From Calonectria ilicicola (taxonomy: Eukaryota; Ascomycota; Sordariomycetes; Hypocreales; Nectriaceae), in contig CP085826.1 of the NCBI GenBank assembly GCA_020809705.1, positions 5,208,001 through 5,272,000 on the forward strand: a stretch of DNA of 64,000 nucleotides, read 5' to 3'. The notes under the pieces were generated by a model. It did no database searches, was not told where the DNA came from, and saw nothing but the letters and a program-made list of their open reading frames with translations. Below are positions 45,003 through 57,219 of this stretch, piece after piece; position 1 is the stretch's first letter; each line of letters opens with the position of its first letter. Made by a program: the position numbers and the translations under genes.

Positions 45003-48000
45003 TTTGATCGAAGTGAAGGGCGTAATTAATGATAGTAGCGTAAAATCAAAGGCGGGAGTTCAAATAGTTCCGAGGTATCGTCAAAGAAGTTGCGTCGTCA
45101 TGAAGCGCGAGGCATGTGAGTGCGTGATGGATCCGGAATCAAGATCGTGAAGATTCGAAGAACGATGCGATCGGTCAGATTAGGTTGTAAAAAAACAGAG
45201 GACATCTATGAAATGAAATGTAAAGAATGACAGGCTCAGTATTGAAAGTGAATGCCAAAAAATGGAAATGACAAAGGAGATGAGCCAGAAGTGACAATGT
45301 GAAGATAAAGAACAATCGACCTGAGCCAAAAGTCACAAGTGCAAAAAGACCAGAACAGATGAATAGAGGAGAGAGATTAGCCTCTGACTGATTGTTCGCG
45401 AGAAACAATAGTGCGTCAATAGAACGGCATGTTTAAACCAATGCCAGACGACCCACTAGATACAACATGGCCCAGGGTGCAAACGAGCGTGATTGGGTTC
45501 AAATTATGGGTTCGAAATTGCTAAATAAAGCCTCCTTGCTGTTCCAAGACAAGAGGGACGGCTCATAGGCCACTGGCCCCAGGATGGATGAGCTGGCGCA
45601 TCAGAAGTATGGAATAGCCGCCGACCTTTGGTGGTGCGGGGTTACGATTGGCTGAAGCTATGCGCCGAGCTAGGGCACGGGTGTGATTGGGTGCTTGTCG
45701 CGGCCGTAGGATTGGCGGCTGCGTCTGCACAATGCGACGCCTGCGGGACAGGGACCGGGGAAACGGCGAACGAGGGGACAAAGCACAGAGAGGTCCATTA
45801 GCGAGACGTGGTGGGTGAAGACTGGAATCGGATGGTCGCTGGCCGCCAGCAGCACATGCAGCCGCAAGTTGACGCGGCCATGGTCTCTAGGATGGTCGCT
45901 TAGCCCCGTTGCAGCAAGAAAAAGTCGTCAGTCGATCGTCCCAGTAACCGACTCGCTGTGCCGTATTTGCCCAGGTTGAATCATGACGTTGGCGTGCTGA
46001 AAACAGTCGACAAATCCGGCCCGTCGAGCGAAAATACTGAACGAGTGTCGTGGAAGCTTGGGATATACATAGATTGATAGGCAGCAATTAACCCACCAGA
46101 CGATACGGCGCTAATTCACTGTCACGGTTTTGGATGGACTGTGCTGAGGTGCTTCAGCGTGTCTGGGGTGCAGATGAAACCAAGTTGAACATCTAAGGAG
46201 ACAAATTCCTGAAACTGTGGCTGACGCGGAATATTCGATTTCCGACCAGTTTGTGAGTCCCGGAACATTGGTGCCAGTGCTTATTGGATCATGTCACTTC
46301 GTCCAAATGCAGGCCAGCACACTGTGGCCACGAGGTGGCACGTCTTGATGCAAGCTAGATGTTGGACAGCTGGCGAGTGCCTAGTTCGTTGCCGATGGGG
46401 CCGGGAATTTTGCTTTTCGCTTACGCCGAGGCATTAAGTTGAACTGTTTGATCAAGATTCTATGGCCTTCGAGGGACGAAGAAGTAGCAGATGTCTCATC
46501 TCGTTAAGGGCGTGTCAAAAAAAACCAGTCGTCCACCCGTACAGAGGATGAACGATGATGGTTCCCATAAACGAACCACCCAGATTAGATTCGCATCGGG
46601 GCAGGTGATCATAGGTTGTGATCATCTCGCTGGGTACCAATCAAAACCGAAAAACTTCCAATTGATGCCAGGGGCAAAAAATAACAAGCAATTGAGAGCC
46701 GATTGGCTCTATCAAATCAAGAAACCCGGCAAAGTGGACCAGCCAATCTTGTACTCATTGGTGGCACCGAAACACTGCTGGGTCATCGGCACGACATTTA
46801 ATCCCTAAAAGCACTACAGCGACGCAGGGACACGGATTCTCTCGACTTGGCATGCCAAGCCGCCAGAGTCAAAGAAGATAAATAGCCAATATACCCCAAA
46901 GCCAAATTGAGAAATAGTGCACCTTCGTTTTTCGGATGGTGCCATATGCCACAATGTTGAACAAGCCCTGTCCTGGGTGAGACACTGACTGTACACAGGC
47001 GAGAAAAATCTCTGCCGAAGAGCCGTGACACTATTCAGAGAAGAAGCAACGAGTAATTGAATGTCTTGGACCAGTTGTACCAAGCGCCGTAATCCGGAGA
47101 GAGTGGGCCGAGATGGCTTGGTGCCAAGTTTGCTAGTGTCTGCAAACCAAAAAGCCACCAAGGCGGTCCAACCAACCCCTGAAAAGAGGAGAAAGTTGAA
47201 GAGCCGCCATTTGAAGGTGGTTTTCTGGAGTGGTGATTGACGACGAATGGGCCCAACAAGCTGCTGTTGGGTGTTTGTTTTTTCAACTGTTGGTGGCCTT
47301 GCATACCCACCGCAACAGCCAACTGCATTTGCTTTATCTCACAGAAAGTCCGTGTCATTTGCGGGTGACCTTGAGTGACAATCTAGGTGCAATGACTTAC
47401 TCTTTATGGTATTCGGAGCGACATGCCTGCCAACCCTACATCATGATCTGCAGCCGTCACATAGGGTTACTTCCATTCACCTCGCCAATGCGCACCAATA
47501 AATCACTCATTGGAATGGCGTTATTGCGGGCTCCCTGTCAGCAGCGGTGCATCAAGCCAATGATATGAGAATGAGACTGTGTAAGCCCAGGGCATCCTTC
47601 CAGCTTACACCATGGCCACTTACTTGCCAGGCTCCATCGGCATTCTAGCCTCCGTGAACACGGACTAAAATGCCTTAAACTCGCTTGCCGGAGGCACGGC
47701 AAGATTAGCACGGACGGGCGTTAACCTGACGTAGTTATGGTTCCCTGCCGAGCACTAGGTAGGTGCTTGCTCTCCCGAGAGGGGGAACAAACGGGCCAGG
47801 TTACATATTGTGTTCTGTTCTTTTAGTGGGATGAAGCATCACCACGAACCCCCCCCCTCTCGTTGGAGGAGAATTGTTTCCTATCGCCCATTTATCGCGG
47901 GTACGCGGATGTGAACGGGAGTGCGATTGCGATGCCCTGTGCTTGTTTCACCTAGCTCTGTCTGCATTATCCATTTCCTATCCGGCTGGGACAATTGGCT

Positions 48001-49353
48001 GACACCTCCATGGGTGAGCAGCTCATTCGGGACAGCCCAGAAAATTAAATGAGCGAAAAAAGAGGGTCCTCCCCGCTAGACCTGCATTGGCCGCCTGGGA
48101 GAACGGTGAAGGTGGCCCATCTGCATCTCCTTTGAGGGATTCAGTCATTAGCAGCCAAGCTAAGCTTCCTATCGTCCTCTTTCGGCCACAGAACTCAGAT
48201 ATTGCGCCCCTCCATCCCCCTTCGTCCTGGCCAGTTGGGCTTGACTCGGGTCTCCTCCTCTTCCCCTTAGTCGCCTGTATTAACCCAACATCTTGGAGCA
48301 ATTTCTTCATTCTCGGCAGACCCTGTTTCACCCTTTTTCTTTTTTGCCTCTTCTTTACTTGGCCGCGGTTTCATCCCTCCTCCAGCCACCTTTGCTCTTC
48401 CTCGCCTCCCAGGGGATCCTAAAAACGACGACACTTGCCTGAGCACGAGCGCGACTCGACGATTCCCAACGCCATCTCACCGCATCGCTCCAGATTCACC
48501 GCGCATGGTGCCACGCTGCTGCAACAGACCGCATCTGTATCCCACCACCCTGATCGACATCCCTCAACGCTGCAGCATCCTTGCACGGTGCACCGCCCAT
48601 CGCGTCGCATCGCATTGCATTTCCACCGTTGTAGCGAACCTATCCGCCCCTCCACCACCGACCACTCCAATCGACATACGAAATACGAACATATTTTCTC
48701 GAATCGAACCTATAGTCGCCACACCACAACACCAACAGTCTGTCAGCTGCCATATCGTATCCGCCCGTACACCTGCGTCGCTTACGCCCGCCTGTCGCCG
48801 CGGCTGCACAGCCGACCACTTGGTACCAACTCGCCGACCTTGAAGCTTTCCACATTGGTCCGCCGCATTCCCGTGACCCAACAACTCCATATTGACGCTT
48901 AAGCTCGATCCGTCATAGTCAAGTTCCCGGCTTTGGCTCTCCAAGCTGTGGCACAGCAATATTGGTGTTTTCTCTTGCCATTCCCACCAGCAGCTGCGCC
49001 TGCAAAAGAGAACAAGGTGGCAGGTAGCTCGTTCCGTTGTGCAGTCCTGCAGTTGTAAATCTGCGACTGGCACCACATCTCAGGGCTCTTCAATCTCGAG
49101 CACTAATTCTTGGCGTTCCCCTTCTTCCTCTTCAAGTGGGACCGACGCCTGTAGCGCCGGACGCCTCTTTCCAAGCTGGCTTCCCAACGACTTCCGGGCA
49201 GCTCGTCGGGCTTCAGTGACCGTCCTGCCAGATCTCACCATCGCCGCCGCTCCTCCCACGGGCTCACCCTCGGCGAGCAGCGCTCCGGTACTCATTTAAC
49301 CATTGACTCGGCCCGATCATCGCACACCAGCTCGCCTCTCTCTCCAATTCTCG
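45003..49353. other. long gene-free region before the mannosyltransferase
   Basis: About 4.3 kb without a supportable gene. The first 450 bp is AT-rich promoter for the minus-strand glycoprotein. Frames such as 46491-46808 (105 codons) show no signal, domain or splice pattern. From about 48300 to 49350 the plus strand becomes C/T-rich, with many CGC/ATC-like triplets, and looks like the long leader of the downstream mannosyltransferase gene. Confidence 0.45.
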
Positions 49354-49699
49354 GTATGTAGTCATCCTTTGTTGCTTGCGCCCGTGTCTCGTCTATTTCT
49401 GTCCTTGTCTCTCCTCTGCTTCATGCAGACCCATATGCACATTCCATTCGCCTTCTGCGGCTGCTCTTCCCATTCAGCAGTTATTCCAGCATATCTGTGT
49501 ATATGAAGATTGCATATATGTCTTGTATGACAATTAAGCATTTTATGTGATGTCACTGCACATGATCCCTGAACCCTAGTCTATTTCCGACACAGCCCAT
49601 CACGTCTCAGCTTGCGGTGGGCATAAAACGCAGCTTTCCTTCAATCTCCAAACCGTTACTATCCTTAGACTAGCTAACGATGTCCTTGCCTCACTTTAG
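49354..49699 (+). other. probable leader intron of the mannosyltransferase gene
   Basis: A donor of the form GTATGT at 49354 and an acceptor CTTTAG ending at 49699, with a GCTAAC branch-like element about 25 bp before it, would remove 346 bp from the leader and place the spliced exon 17 nt before the start codon. This is inferred from splice signals only. Confidence 0.4.
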
Positions 49700-49716
49700 G
49701 TACCCCGCTCCCCGAA

Positions 49717-51204
49717 ATGACACTCTCTCGAAGTCCATCACCAGTACCTGGCGGGGGTTGGTCAAGTCCTGGCCTCAACATCAACAGCGGCAGATCCAGC
49801 CCAACAACCATGAATACAGGCCCTGTTGCTTGGGAATCAGCCAAGATGAGACATTACAGCCCTAACTCATACCCTTCATTCTCAACACAAAACAAGGGAT
49901 TCTTATCCCGTCATATGCGCCGCATATCGAGCAGTCTTCCACGTTTCAATTCGGGCAACTCAACCTACCAAGACAAGGGAAAGTCCAACCATGGACCTCA
50001 GTGGATACGAAAAGTGCCTTTTCTTAGGAAAATACGATCCATCTTCGGGCGCATGGGACGAAGGCTCAAGCTCACACTGCTCGCCATTCTATTGCTAGTG
50101 CTATTCACAATCATCTTCTACAACACCCGTAAGGTCCCTCGCAGAGTCAGCATGAACCACCACACTAACAAGACGCAGCGCTGGTATATTATTGGCGAAG
50201 AGCATCATTTGGCGGAGGTGGTAACAAGTTCGTCATCATCCTTGCAGCAAATGTAGGAGGTGGTGTTACAGAGTGGAAAGGCGCCCGCGAATGGGCCATT
50301 GAGCGTGACAGCGTTCGAAATAAGAGAAAGTACATTAACAGATGGGGCTACGACCTTGAGATTATCGACCTGAAAACTAGGAAGAAGTACGCCCATGAGT
50401 GGAGAGAAAGTTGGGAAAAGGTCGATTTCATTCGATCTACCCTGCGGAAGTATCCCAAGGCAGAGTGGTGAGTATCGCGCACACTTCATCGATGATGCAG
50501 CAGCTAATCAACTATCCAGGGTATGGTGGCTTGATCTTAATACGCTTGTGATGGAACCATCTTATTCATTGCAAGATCATCTCTTCAACCATCTTGAGAA
50601 CCATGTGTATCGGGACATCAACGAGTACAATCCTCAAAATATTTCACATCCCTTTGACGAGCCGTATTTGGATGAGGAATCTCGCAGTCCTGTTGGCGAT
50701 GGTAAGATCAGCTCAGTAAATCTCCTCCTCTCACAGGATTGCGACGGTTTCAATTTGGGCTCCTTCTTTGTTCGCCGCAGTCAGTGGCTTGATCAGCTTC
50801 TCGATGTATGGTGGGACCCCGTAATGTATGAGCAAAAGCACATGCAATGGGGACACAAGGAGCAAGATGCATTTCAGCAGCTTTACACGACACAGCCCTG
50901 GATTCGAAAGCACGTCGGTTTCCTACCGCAACGCAAAATCAACAGCTTCCCACCGGGAGCTTGCAATCGAAATGCCGGTCCAGACGGCCAATATCCACCA
51001 GATGACACAATCCATTACAACGGCAAGGAGCGTGACTTTGTAGTTAGCATGGCTGGGTGCGAATGGGGCCGTGACTGCTGGGGGGAGATGTACTACTACC
51101 GCGAGTACAGCTATTGGCTCAACCGCAATCCCTGGGAGCGGTTCAAGGAAGATTTAGTGGCCGTCATATGGTTTAAGCTTACCGGCCAAAAGGTCAAGCT
51201 ATGA
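49717..51204 (+). CDS. GT34 alpha-1,6-mannosyltransferase (Mnn10/Mnn11-like)
   Basis: Golgi type II glycosyltransferase that extends N-linked mannan. Exons 49717-50128, 50179-50467 and 50520-51204 give 461 aa. The cytosolic N-terminus (about 110 residues) is Ser/Pro-rich, then a signal-anchor helix (LKLTLLAILLLVLFTIIFY). The first junction gives NTPLVYYWRRASFGGGGNK, leading into FVIILAANVGGGVTEWKGAR, diagnostic of the family. The sugar-nucleotide site region reads EWVWWLDLNTLVMEPS; the DxD-type position is Asp239-Leu-Asn241. Further conserved stretches are DCDGFNLGSFFVRRSQW and HKEQDAFQQL. Mnn10 and Mnn11 act in the M-Pol II complex in yeast; which paralogue this is cannot be settled here. 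Confidence 0.93.
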
Positions 51205-54200
51205 CATGACCACGGACGGTAGGTCACCAATCGGTGGCGGCGTACTCTTTTGAATTTTTCACTTGGACATGCAAAATGGCCTCAACGGCAGGCATGGGAT
51301 TCCTTTTGTTTTGGGGATGCTGGGCCCTCTCCTTGTGGGCGCGGCGCATTTTTACAGTTCTTTTTGCTTTGACATTGATTTGGCGCTGCATTTATCATTT
51401 GGCATTTCTGGATGGATATACCACTTTCAACGAGGCATTGGAAAGAGAACAAGGGAACAGAGCAAAGCGGGACGGGTTTAGGGCTTTGAACAGATGGACT
51501 CGGAGACGAGTTATAGCGAACCAAGACGGTATGGAGCAGGGGTTTGAGGTTATCGTGGCATGTCGCCTAATTTTCGAGGCGAATTCCGTGAACTTACGAA
51601 ATAATGAAGAGCTGTTACACCCCTCCTCTCCCTGATCTATGACATGTGATAGGGGCTCGACCTGGTGACTGCAGACGTACTGCCGTGATAAGAACGACGC
51701 GTATTTGGTTGCGGGGAAGGGAGCGTGGTCGGACCAAGGGCTGCGTAATGATACAGGAACCATTATACCAGGGCAAGATACCGGGTAGGAGCCTTCGTGC
51801 AGGAACCCTTTGGGACTCATAGAGAACGCTTGGTCGTATCAATTTGAGACCATGTTTGTTATAGTAAAAGTGGACGGATAATAATGTCTGACAAGCAGGG
51901 CAAGCGAAGCAAGCATAATGGAAATAATGTAGAACATGATGTGTGAATGAAACTTGAAAGGTCTGGACAAATGAGCCTCCAATTTAACACTGATTGTCCG
52001 TCCGACTAAAATATTAAAAAAAAAAAATCCTGTCAAAGCTCGGCAGCTACCCGACAGGATGGCGTCCGATGTGAGATAGGATCCGGATCATCAGAGGCAC
52101 TCAACGTAGTAGGTCAAGTCCGTCCTCCTCCTTATCCCCCGGGCCACAGGGTAACCCTGCCGCCTCAACCGCCGCCGGTCTTCCATGAGGCGAAAGGGCT
52201 GGGCTCCTGAAGGCTTGGCTTGAAAGGGTATCGCGGGGGTGGGTTGGGAGCCATTGAGCGGCGGGCTGCTGCGGGTACTAAGTCTGAAACAAGCTGCGGG
52301 AATAGGTTTAATGGACTAGCAGGCCTGGACCCGTCCCAAAAGAAAGAAGGTTTTACAGGCGGGTGGGACGACAACTGGGAGAGACCAAAAAGCTCGGATG
52401 AAACCGAAACGAGCCCGAGCCTCGAACGCAAGGGGGATTGATTCCTTTATTTAGGTGACTGCGGTGACATTTCATGCACAGGGGCGGGATCGTAAAAGGA
52501 TCAATGAGGGGAAGGTAGCAATGGTTCGTTCAATTCATCAACCTGGCGTCAGGGCACTGCCCACGGGTTGCAACCCCCTCAAGCATGCATACTTGACGAA
52601 CCGCGCGCTAGAGCGTGGTTAGTGGTTGCGAGGTCTAAAAAGGAATACGATGACCTATTTTTTTTTTCTCCGGCTCATGACTTGCATTGTTCGCGCCTCG
52701 CTGGTTTTGCTATTTTGGACAAAGCGGCAATCTTTGCCTAATTCTGGAAGCGTCTTTTTATGGCATGGGACCAAAAAAATCCGAACGAACAGATGATTGT
52801 CCTTTTAGGCGCCTGGCGAGCCCACCCAGGCGGTTACGGCACAGCACATGCGATGCCCACAGCCTTCCAAGGCGCCTGCGCTGTGACTGCTGTGGAAAAG
52901 CCAACAGGGACAGGCCATTGGCGGTGGGGATGCGTACAAGGGTACCTTTTTTGCAGGGCGAAGTAGTATGCCATAAGTGCTCGCGGCTATTAATCTATTT
53001 GGAAGCGCCGGCGAACGGTGAGCGTGAGAGTCGAAGAGGGCACATCCCGACATGCGAGCGGTGAAAGTGTCTCTAGGCCGGAGCGTCAGGTCAAAGAACT
53101 GGATGATTTGCTAAAGACCAACGGAGCATTTACGTGTGTCGAGGAATGCGCGTAGCAGCTCATGAACGTTGGTTAACAGTCCACCCATGAATTGATCCGT
53201 CCATTGAATTGAGCACATTTCTTGTTTCACCTTGCCTGTTCTGACTTTTTATCACGTCAACCACGCAAGCACATACGCACGCGAGAAGGGCATGCGTCGC
53301 ATGTGCTGGCCACGTCAATGGGAGGCGAGCCAAAGGAGGAGGACGGAAGGGGATGGATGGAAGGGGATGGATGGATGGGCAGGTGCGGGTATTGCCTAGC
53401 CAGGAACAGGCACTTGATCCTGTAGGCTCAAAGTCTACTTTGTTCCCCAAACGTATCATGTTTTGCTTCTGCTCTGCTGCCAGCGGTACCTAACTAGGAT
53501 GGTGTCGTTGTGGGATTGGTGATCATGTTTCGTTTTGGGTAGTAGTGCCCGTTTCAAAAAGCTGTCGTCTCATGGGGTGTGTCGCCGATCCCGTTCCCGC
53601 ACCATTCATTGATTGCCGTCCCAACTCGTGGCTCATTCCACCCTTTCATCTCCTTGGCAGTCAATCAAGCTGCCTGGGACTGATGCTTAGCAGACTACCT
53701 TATCGATATAGACCCCGTTCGGATCATCCTTGTTGTCGGTAGGAGCGTACCGACCGACATAGGGCCGTTTATAGAGTCAGGGCAGTTCATCCTTTGCGTG
53801 TGGAGAGGGAGGAGGAGGAAGGGGAGCAACATTCGTCATGGTTTTGGCTGTTCTCTCTTCTCCTTTGTTAATTCTCTCGCTCGCACGATGTGAATTTTTT
53901 TTATCCCTCTCTTTGTCCCTTTTTTTTTCTTCTCCTTTCCCACTCCACGCGTCGTAAACAGGGGCACTTTTTTGAATGTGTGCGTGGACATGTGGGAAGA
54001 ACTAGAGTGGTGTGAGTGGGGGGAAGAAGAAAGAAGAGGTCCCCCATCCTCTTTCAGCGGCTCAAATTCGAATTTTGACACCAGGCCAGGCCCGGACGTG
54101 GCTTGAGGCTGCGACAACGACAAAGCAATAGCGCCAACATGGTCTTCGCACTTGCATTCCAGCGAGCATGGACTGCGGTGACAGATCTGGGCCAGGGCGC

Positions 54201-55314
54201 CGCCTCAGCAGCCAGCGCTTGGCACGCATCCCAGCCTCTCAGCCTCGATTGGCCGTCCGTATTCAACGGCGCTACCGACTCGTAACATGGACAGTGGGGG
54301 CCAGCTGGGCTCTGACGGGCTCTGGCGGGCCCTGGAGCTGGTCCCCCCGGAAGCGCCCTCCCTGCCGACTGGGCGATTCGCCTTTTGCGCTTCCCATCCC
54401 TGCTTCAGATCTGCCCCTCCTTCGTCGTCGTAAGGCATGGACCCCTGCGTTATAGTCCGGCTCGCGGGCGGCTCCCAGGTTGGGCGACATGCCGGCGCCG
54501 TCTGACTTACCGCTCCTCGTGTTCTTTGAGCCACCATGATCCCATGTGAAAGGCACGCAGAGATGGGGCCTCGGATGCGTATCGACGCACGCACCAGTGC
54601 GGAACCCGCGTCGTAGTCGTTGTCGTCCTCGGCGGCGAATGGGCAAAAAGACAGAGGGTGTGGGAGGAGAGAAACGACGGGGGGCACAAAGGAAGGAAGA
54701 AAGAAAGTTAACGAGAAGGATCGAGCGCCAGCTGCATAACCCCCAGCCCAGCAGCAAGGAACACCCACCATGCGCTGTATCGTAATTCATCCCCGATGGC
54801 AGCTGGGTGGCTTGCAGCATCTCAGGCACCCAGACTCAGGGGTGTCCTCCAACAAAGAAACCATCCCGATTTCTGACTCGTGAGTTTCTGGCCACTCACA
54901 CAGGTACCACCCGCCTTCACCCTAGCGCGCCGTCGTGTTTGACCTCTAACACGCGGCTTGCCGGTTGGCTGTCCGCTTTTGGCCAGGGATGGCCGGTGGC
55001 GTCCATGTCTGAGTCGACTGAGCACTCGGGATATATAGATGGCTCGCATTCCCCGATGAGGCTGCTTGTCTTGGTCTCTCCCCTCCACAGCGTCTGGTAC
55101 CGCTTCCTCTCTCGTCCTCACTTTTTTATCACCTTTTGCCGTTCAATCCTTTCGGCAGCTGGCAAGCCGTCATTGTTCCATTCCTTTGCACTCTATTGAT
55201 TAGAGATCACATCGGACTCACATTGTCCCCCATTGTTGCCAACCACAGCTACACTTTCATTTAGCCTTGTTGTACAAGCACACAATTTCCCCCAACCTTG
55301 CTCGTCTTGTTTGG
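51205..55314. other. long gene-free region between mannosyltransferase and glucanase genes
   Basis: About 4.1 kb. Contents seen: a perfect 8-bp inverted repeat ATCCTGTC/GACAGGAT at 52027-52060 with an 18-nt loop; GGATGGA-type imperfect repeats near 53335-53380; pyrimidine- and purine-rich tracts near 53850-54040 and 54650-54720. A 48-codon frame at 54139 is listed separately. A 133-codon hydrophobic frame at 51234 lies directly in the mannosyltransferase 3' region and is not called. The C/T-rich 54900-55314 part is probably upstream regulatory DNA of the glucanase gene. Confidence 0.45.
54139..54285 (+). CDS. possible short protein or upstream ORF
   Basis: A 48-codon frame with a favourable start context (CCAACATGG). 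The product is Ala/Ser/Trp-rich and uncharged in its middle (TDLGQGAASAASAWHASQP). It has no recognised family, signal peptide or splice partner. It could be a small gene, an upstream ORF in a transcript, or chance. Confidence 0.2.
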   Translation: MVFALAFQRAWTAVTDLGQGAASAASAWHASQPLSLDWPSVFNGATDS

Positions 55315-55549
55315 TATATAACAAAAGCCTTCTTGTTATATCCTTCTAGCCACTGTTCTGTGTGCCTTTTGCATCATTGCATTCCCTTGATTGACGACTT
55401 GAACGATTCACGATTTGTTATACTTGACAACCTCTTCAAGTAGATTCTCATCGCAAGATATATAGTGACTGGCTTCACTCAATCTTAGCGACGATACACA
55501 ATCCTTATCAGAACATTCCAAGAGAGAAACTCTAAATCCAAAAATCAAC
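55315..55549 (+). promoter_or_regulatory. TATA box and leader of the GH16 gene
   Basis: TATATAA at 55315-55321 lies 229 bp before the glucanase start codon, with pyrimidine-rich DNA on both sides. Transcription starting about 30 bp downstream would give a leader of about 200 nt that ends in the A-rich context AAAATCAACATG, favourable for initiation. Confidence 0.5.
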
Positions 55550-56686
55550 ATGTATACTTCTACCCTCGTCCTCGGCCTCTCGGCTCTCCTCAGCGGAGCT
55601 GCCCACGCCTCCTACAGCCTCGAGACCACCTACGATTCCACAAACTTTTTTGACGAGTTCGACTTCTTCAACGAGGAGGACCCCACTCACGGCTATGTCG
55701 AGTATGTTGACGCCCAGACTGCCAACGACTGCGGTCTGGCCGGTTCCCACAACAGCTCCATCTACATGGGCGTTGATTCCACCACCGCCAACCCTGCCAA
55801 CGGTCGTCGATCGGTTCGTGTGACCTCGCAGAAGTCGTGGACCCATGGTCTGTTCATCTCGGACATTGCCCACATGCCTGGTAGCATCTGTGGTGTCTGG
55901 CCTGCCATGTGGTTCTTCGGACCCAACTGGCCTTCTTCTGGCGAGATCGATGTTATTGAGGGTGTCAACACACAGACTGATGACACCATCACCCTGCACA
56001 CTAGCTCTGGTTGTTCCATCACCAACGAGGGCTCTCTCAGCTCCACCACTCTGAAGGAGACCAACTGCAACGCCGACAATGCGGGCACTGGCTGTGGCCA
56101 GGATACCTCCAACAACCAGAACTACGGTGACGGTTTCAACGACATCGGAGGCGGTGTTTACGCCATGCAGTGGACTTCCGATCACATCTCTGTTTGGTTC
56201 TTCCCCCGCAGCCAGATTCCTTCCGATATCACCAGCGAAGCCCCCAACCCCAATTCCTGGGGCCAGCCTGCTGCCAAGTTCAACGGTGGCTCCGGTTGCG
56301 ACATTGACACCCACTTCAAGAACCACAACATGATCTTCGACACCACCTTCTGCGGTGACTGGGCTGGATCCTCTGATGTCTGGAACACCAACGCTGAATG
56401 CTCTGCCCTCGCCTCCACCTGCAAGGACTACGTCGGCGCCAACCCATCTGCTTTTGCTGATGCTTACTGGCTCATCAACTCCATCAAGGTTTACCAGCAG
56501 GGCGGCAACAACTCCACCACTCCTACCTCGACCCCAACTCCTGGATACACCACTCCTGGCGCTGGCTACACTACCCCTACCCCCACTCCTACTCCTACCC
56601 CTACTCCCGGAAGCTACCAGCACAACTACGGCGGCTTCCATGGCCATGCTCGCCGCAGCTTCGTCCACAAGCCCTTCTTTGGCTAA
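55550..56686 (+). CDS. secreted GH16 endo-beta-1,3(4)-glucanase-like enzyme
   Basis: Intronless, 378 aa. A signal peptide of about 20 residues (cut after AAHA) leads a GH16 beta-jelly-roll domain (about 25-315). The catalytic motif ExDxxE is intact in SSGEIDVIEGVN: Glu132 nucleophile, Asp134, Glu137 acid/base. Substrate-cleft aromatics are in VWPAMWFFGPNWPSSG. About eight Cys residues could form disulphides. The C-terminus is a Thr/Pro repeat tail followed by a His/Gly/Arg-rich end, with no GPI-anchor signal, so secretion or wall trapping is likely. GH16 members of this form act on beta-1,3- or mixed-linked glucans of fungal or plant walls. Confidence 0.95.
   Translation: MYTSTLVLGLSALLSGAAHASYSLETTYDSTNFFDEFDFFNEEDPTHGYVEYVDAQTANDCGLAGSHNSSIYMGVDSTTANPANGRRSVRVTSQKSWTHGLFISDIAHMPGSICGVWPAMWFFGPNWPSSGEIDVIEGVNTQTDDTITLHTSSGCSITNEGSLSSTTLKETNCNADNAGTGCGQDTSNNQNYGDGFNDIGGGVYAMQWTSDHISVWFFPRSQIPSDITSEAPNPNSWGQPAAKFNGGSGCDIDTHFKNHNMIFDTTFCGDWAGSSDVWNTNAECSALASTCKDYVGANPSAFADAYWLINSIKVYQQGGNNSTTPTSTPTPGYTTPGAGYTTPTPTPTPTPTPGSYQHNYGGFHGHARRSFVHKPFFG
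56571..56608 (+). repeat. CCTAC(C/T)CC minisatellite in the GH16 tail
   Basis: Tandem CTACCCC/CTACTCC-type units encode the alternating Thr-Pro tail of the GH16 protein. This kind of linker is often O-mannosylated in fungi. Confidence 0.75.
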
Positions 56687-57219
56687 GTGGGCCGGTTGAA
56701 GTGAAGACAGGAACAAGGAAATGATTGGGTGCGAAGGGTTTCGTTCTTTTTTCTTACAATGACTCGATTGATGAGTAGGTTTTGATTGGCAATTTTTTCT
56801 ACGTCAAATTTGTTTTGGACAGGTACAAAAAAGGATTGGTTCTTATTTTCGCTGTACATATATCCAGTTTTAGATTGGGGGTCGTGGCAGAGGCCAGGTC
56901 CAAAGGCCGACAGAAACTTTTAGAGGGAATCATCGAATGACAAAAAGATTTTTGCGAAATTCGTATCACTCGTGCATTTTGTGATGAAAATGATTGGGCC
57001 TAATTTAATGAATTTGAGGGGTGGGTAAGATTGCAATGCTTCAGGTCATGTCCCCTGACAACACACTGTCTCATTACAGCTGCCTTTACAAGGCGTTGCC
57101 ATCATCGATTGGCTGGTTGGTTATGGCTGAGTGCTGACCAGGCGCCTAGCGCCCTCAGCTGCGGTTGCGACTCTCACCTCTTAGGATAATTCTGCCGTGA
57201 CTCAGACATCAAATCCCAT
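56687..57219. other. gene-free region between GH16 gene and tRNA-Gln
   Basis: About 530 bp. T-rich GH16 3' untranslated region first (56740-56850), then mixed sequence. No gene is seen. Confidence 0.5.

Noticed and set aside
46491..46808. 105-codon plus-strand frame in the 45-49 kb gap
   Set aside because: No domain, signal or conserved motif, and no promoter context; not above chance for this gap size.
51234..51635. 133-codon hydrophobic frame just after the mannosyltransferase
   Set aside because: It starts 30 bp past the stop codon, in the 3' untranslated region, and has no family resemblance or splice evidence. Hydrophobicity follows from a T-rich sequence.
55532..56716. 394-codon minus-strand frame opposite the GH16 gene
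   Set aside because: Gly/Val/Ala/Ser-rich composition typical of an antisense frame of a biased gene; the GH16 protein has catalytic residues and a signal peptide.
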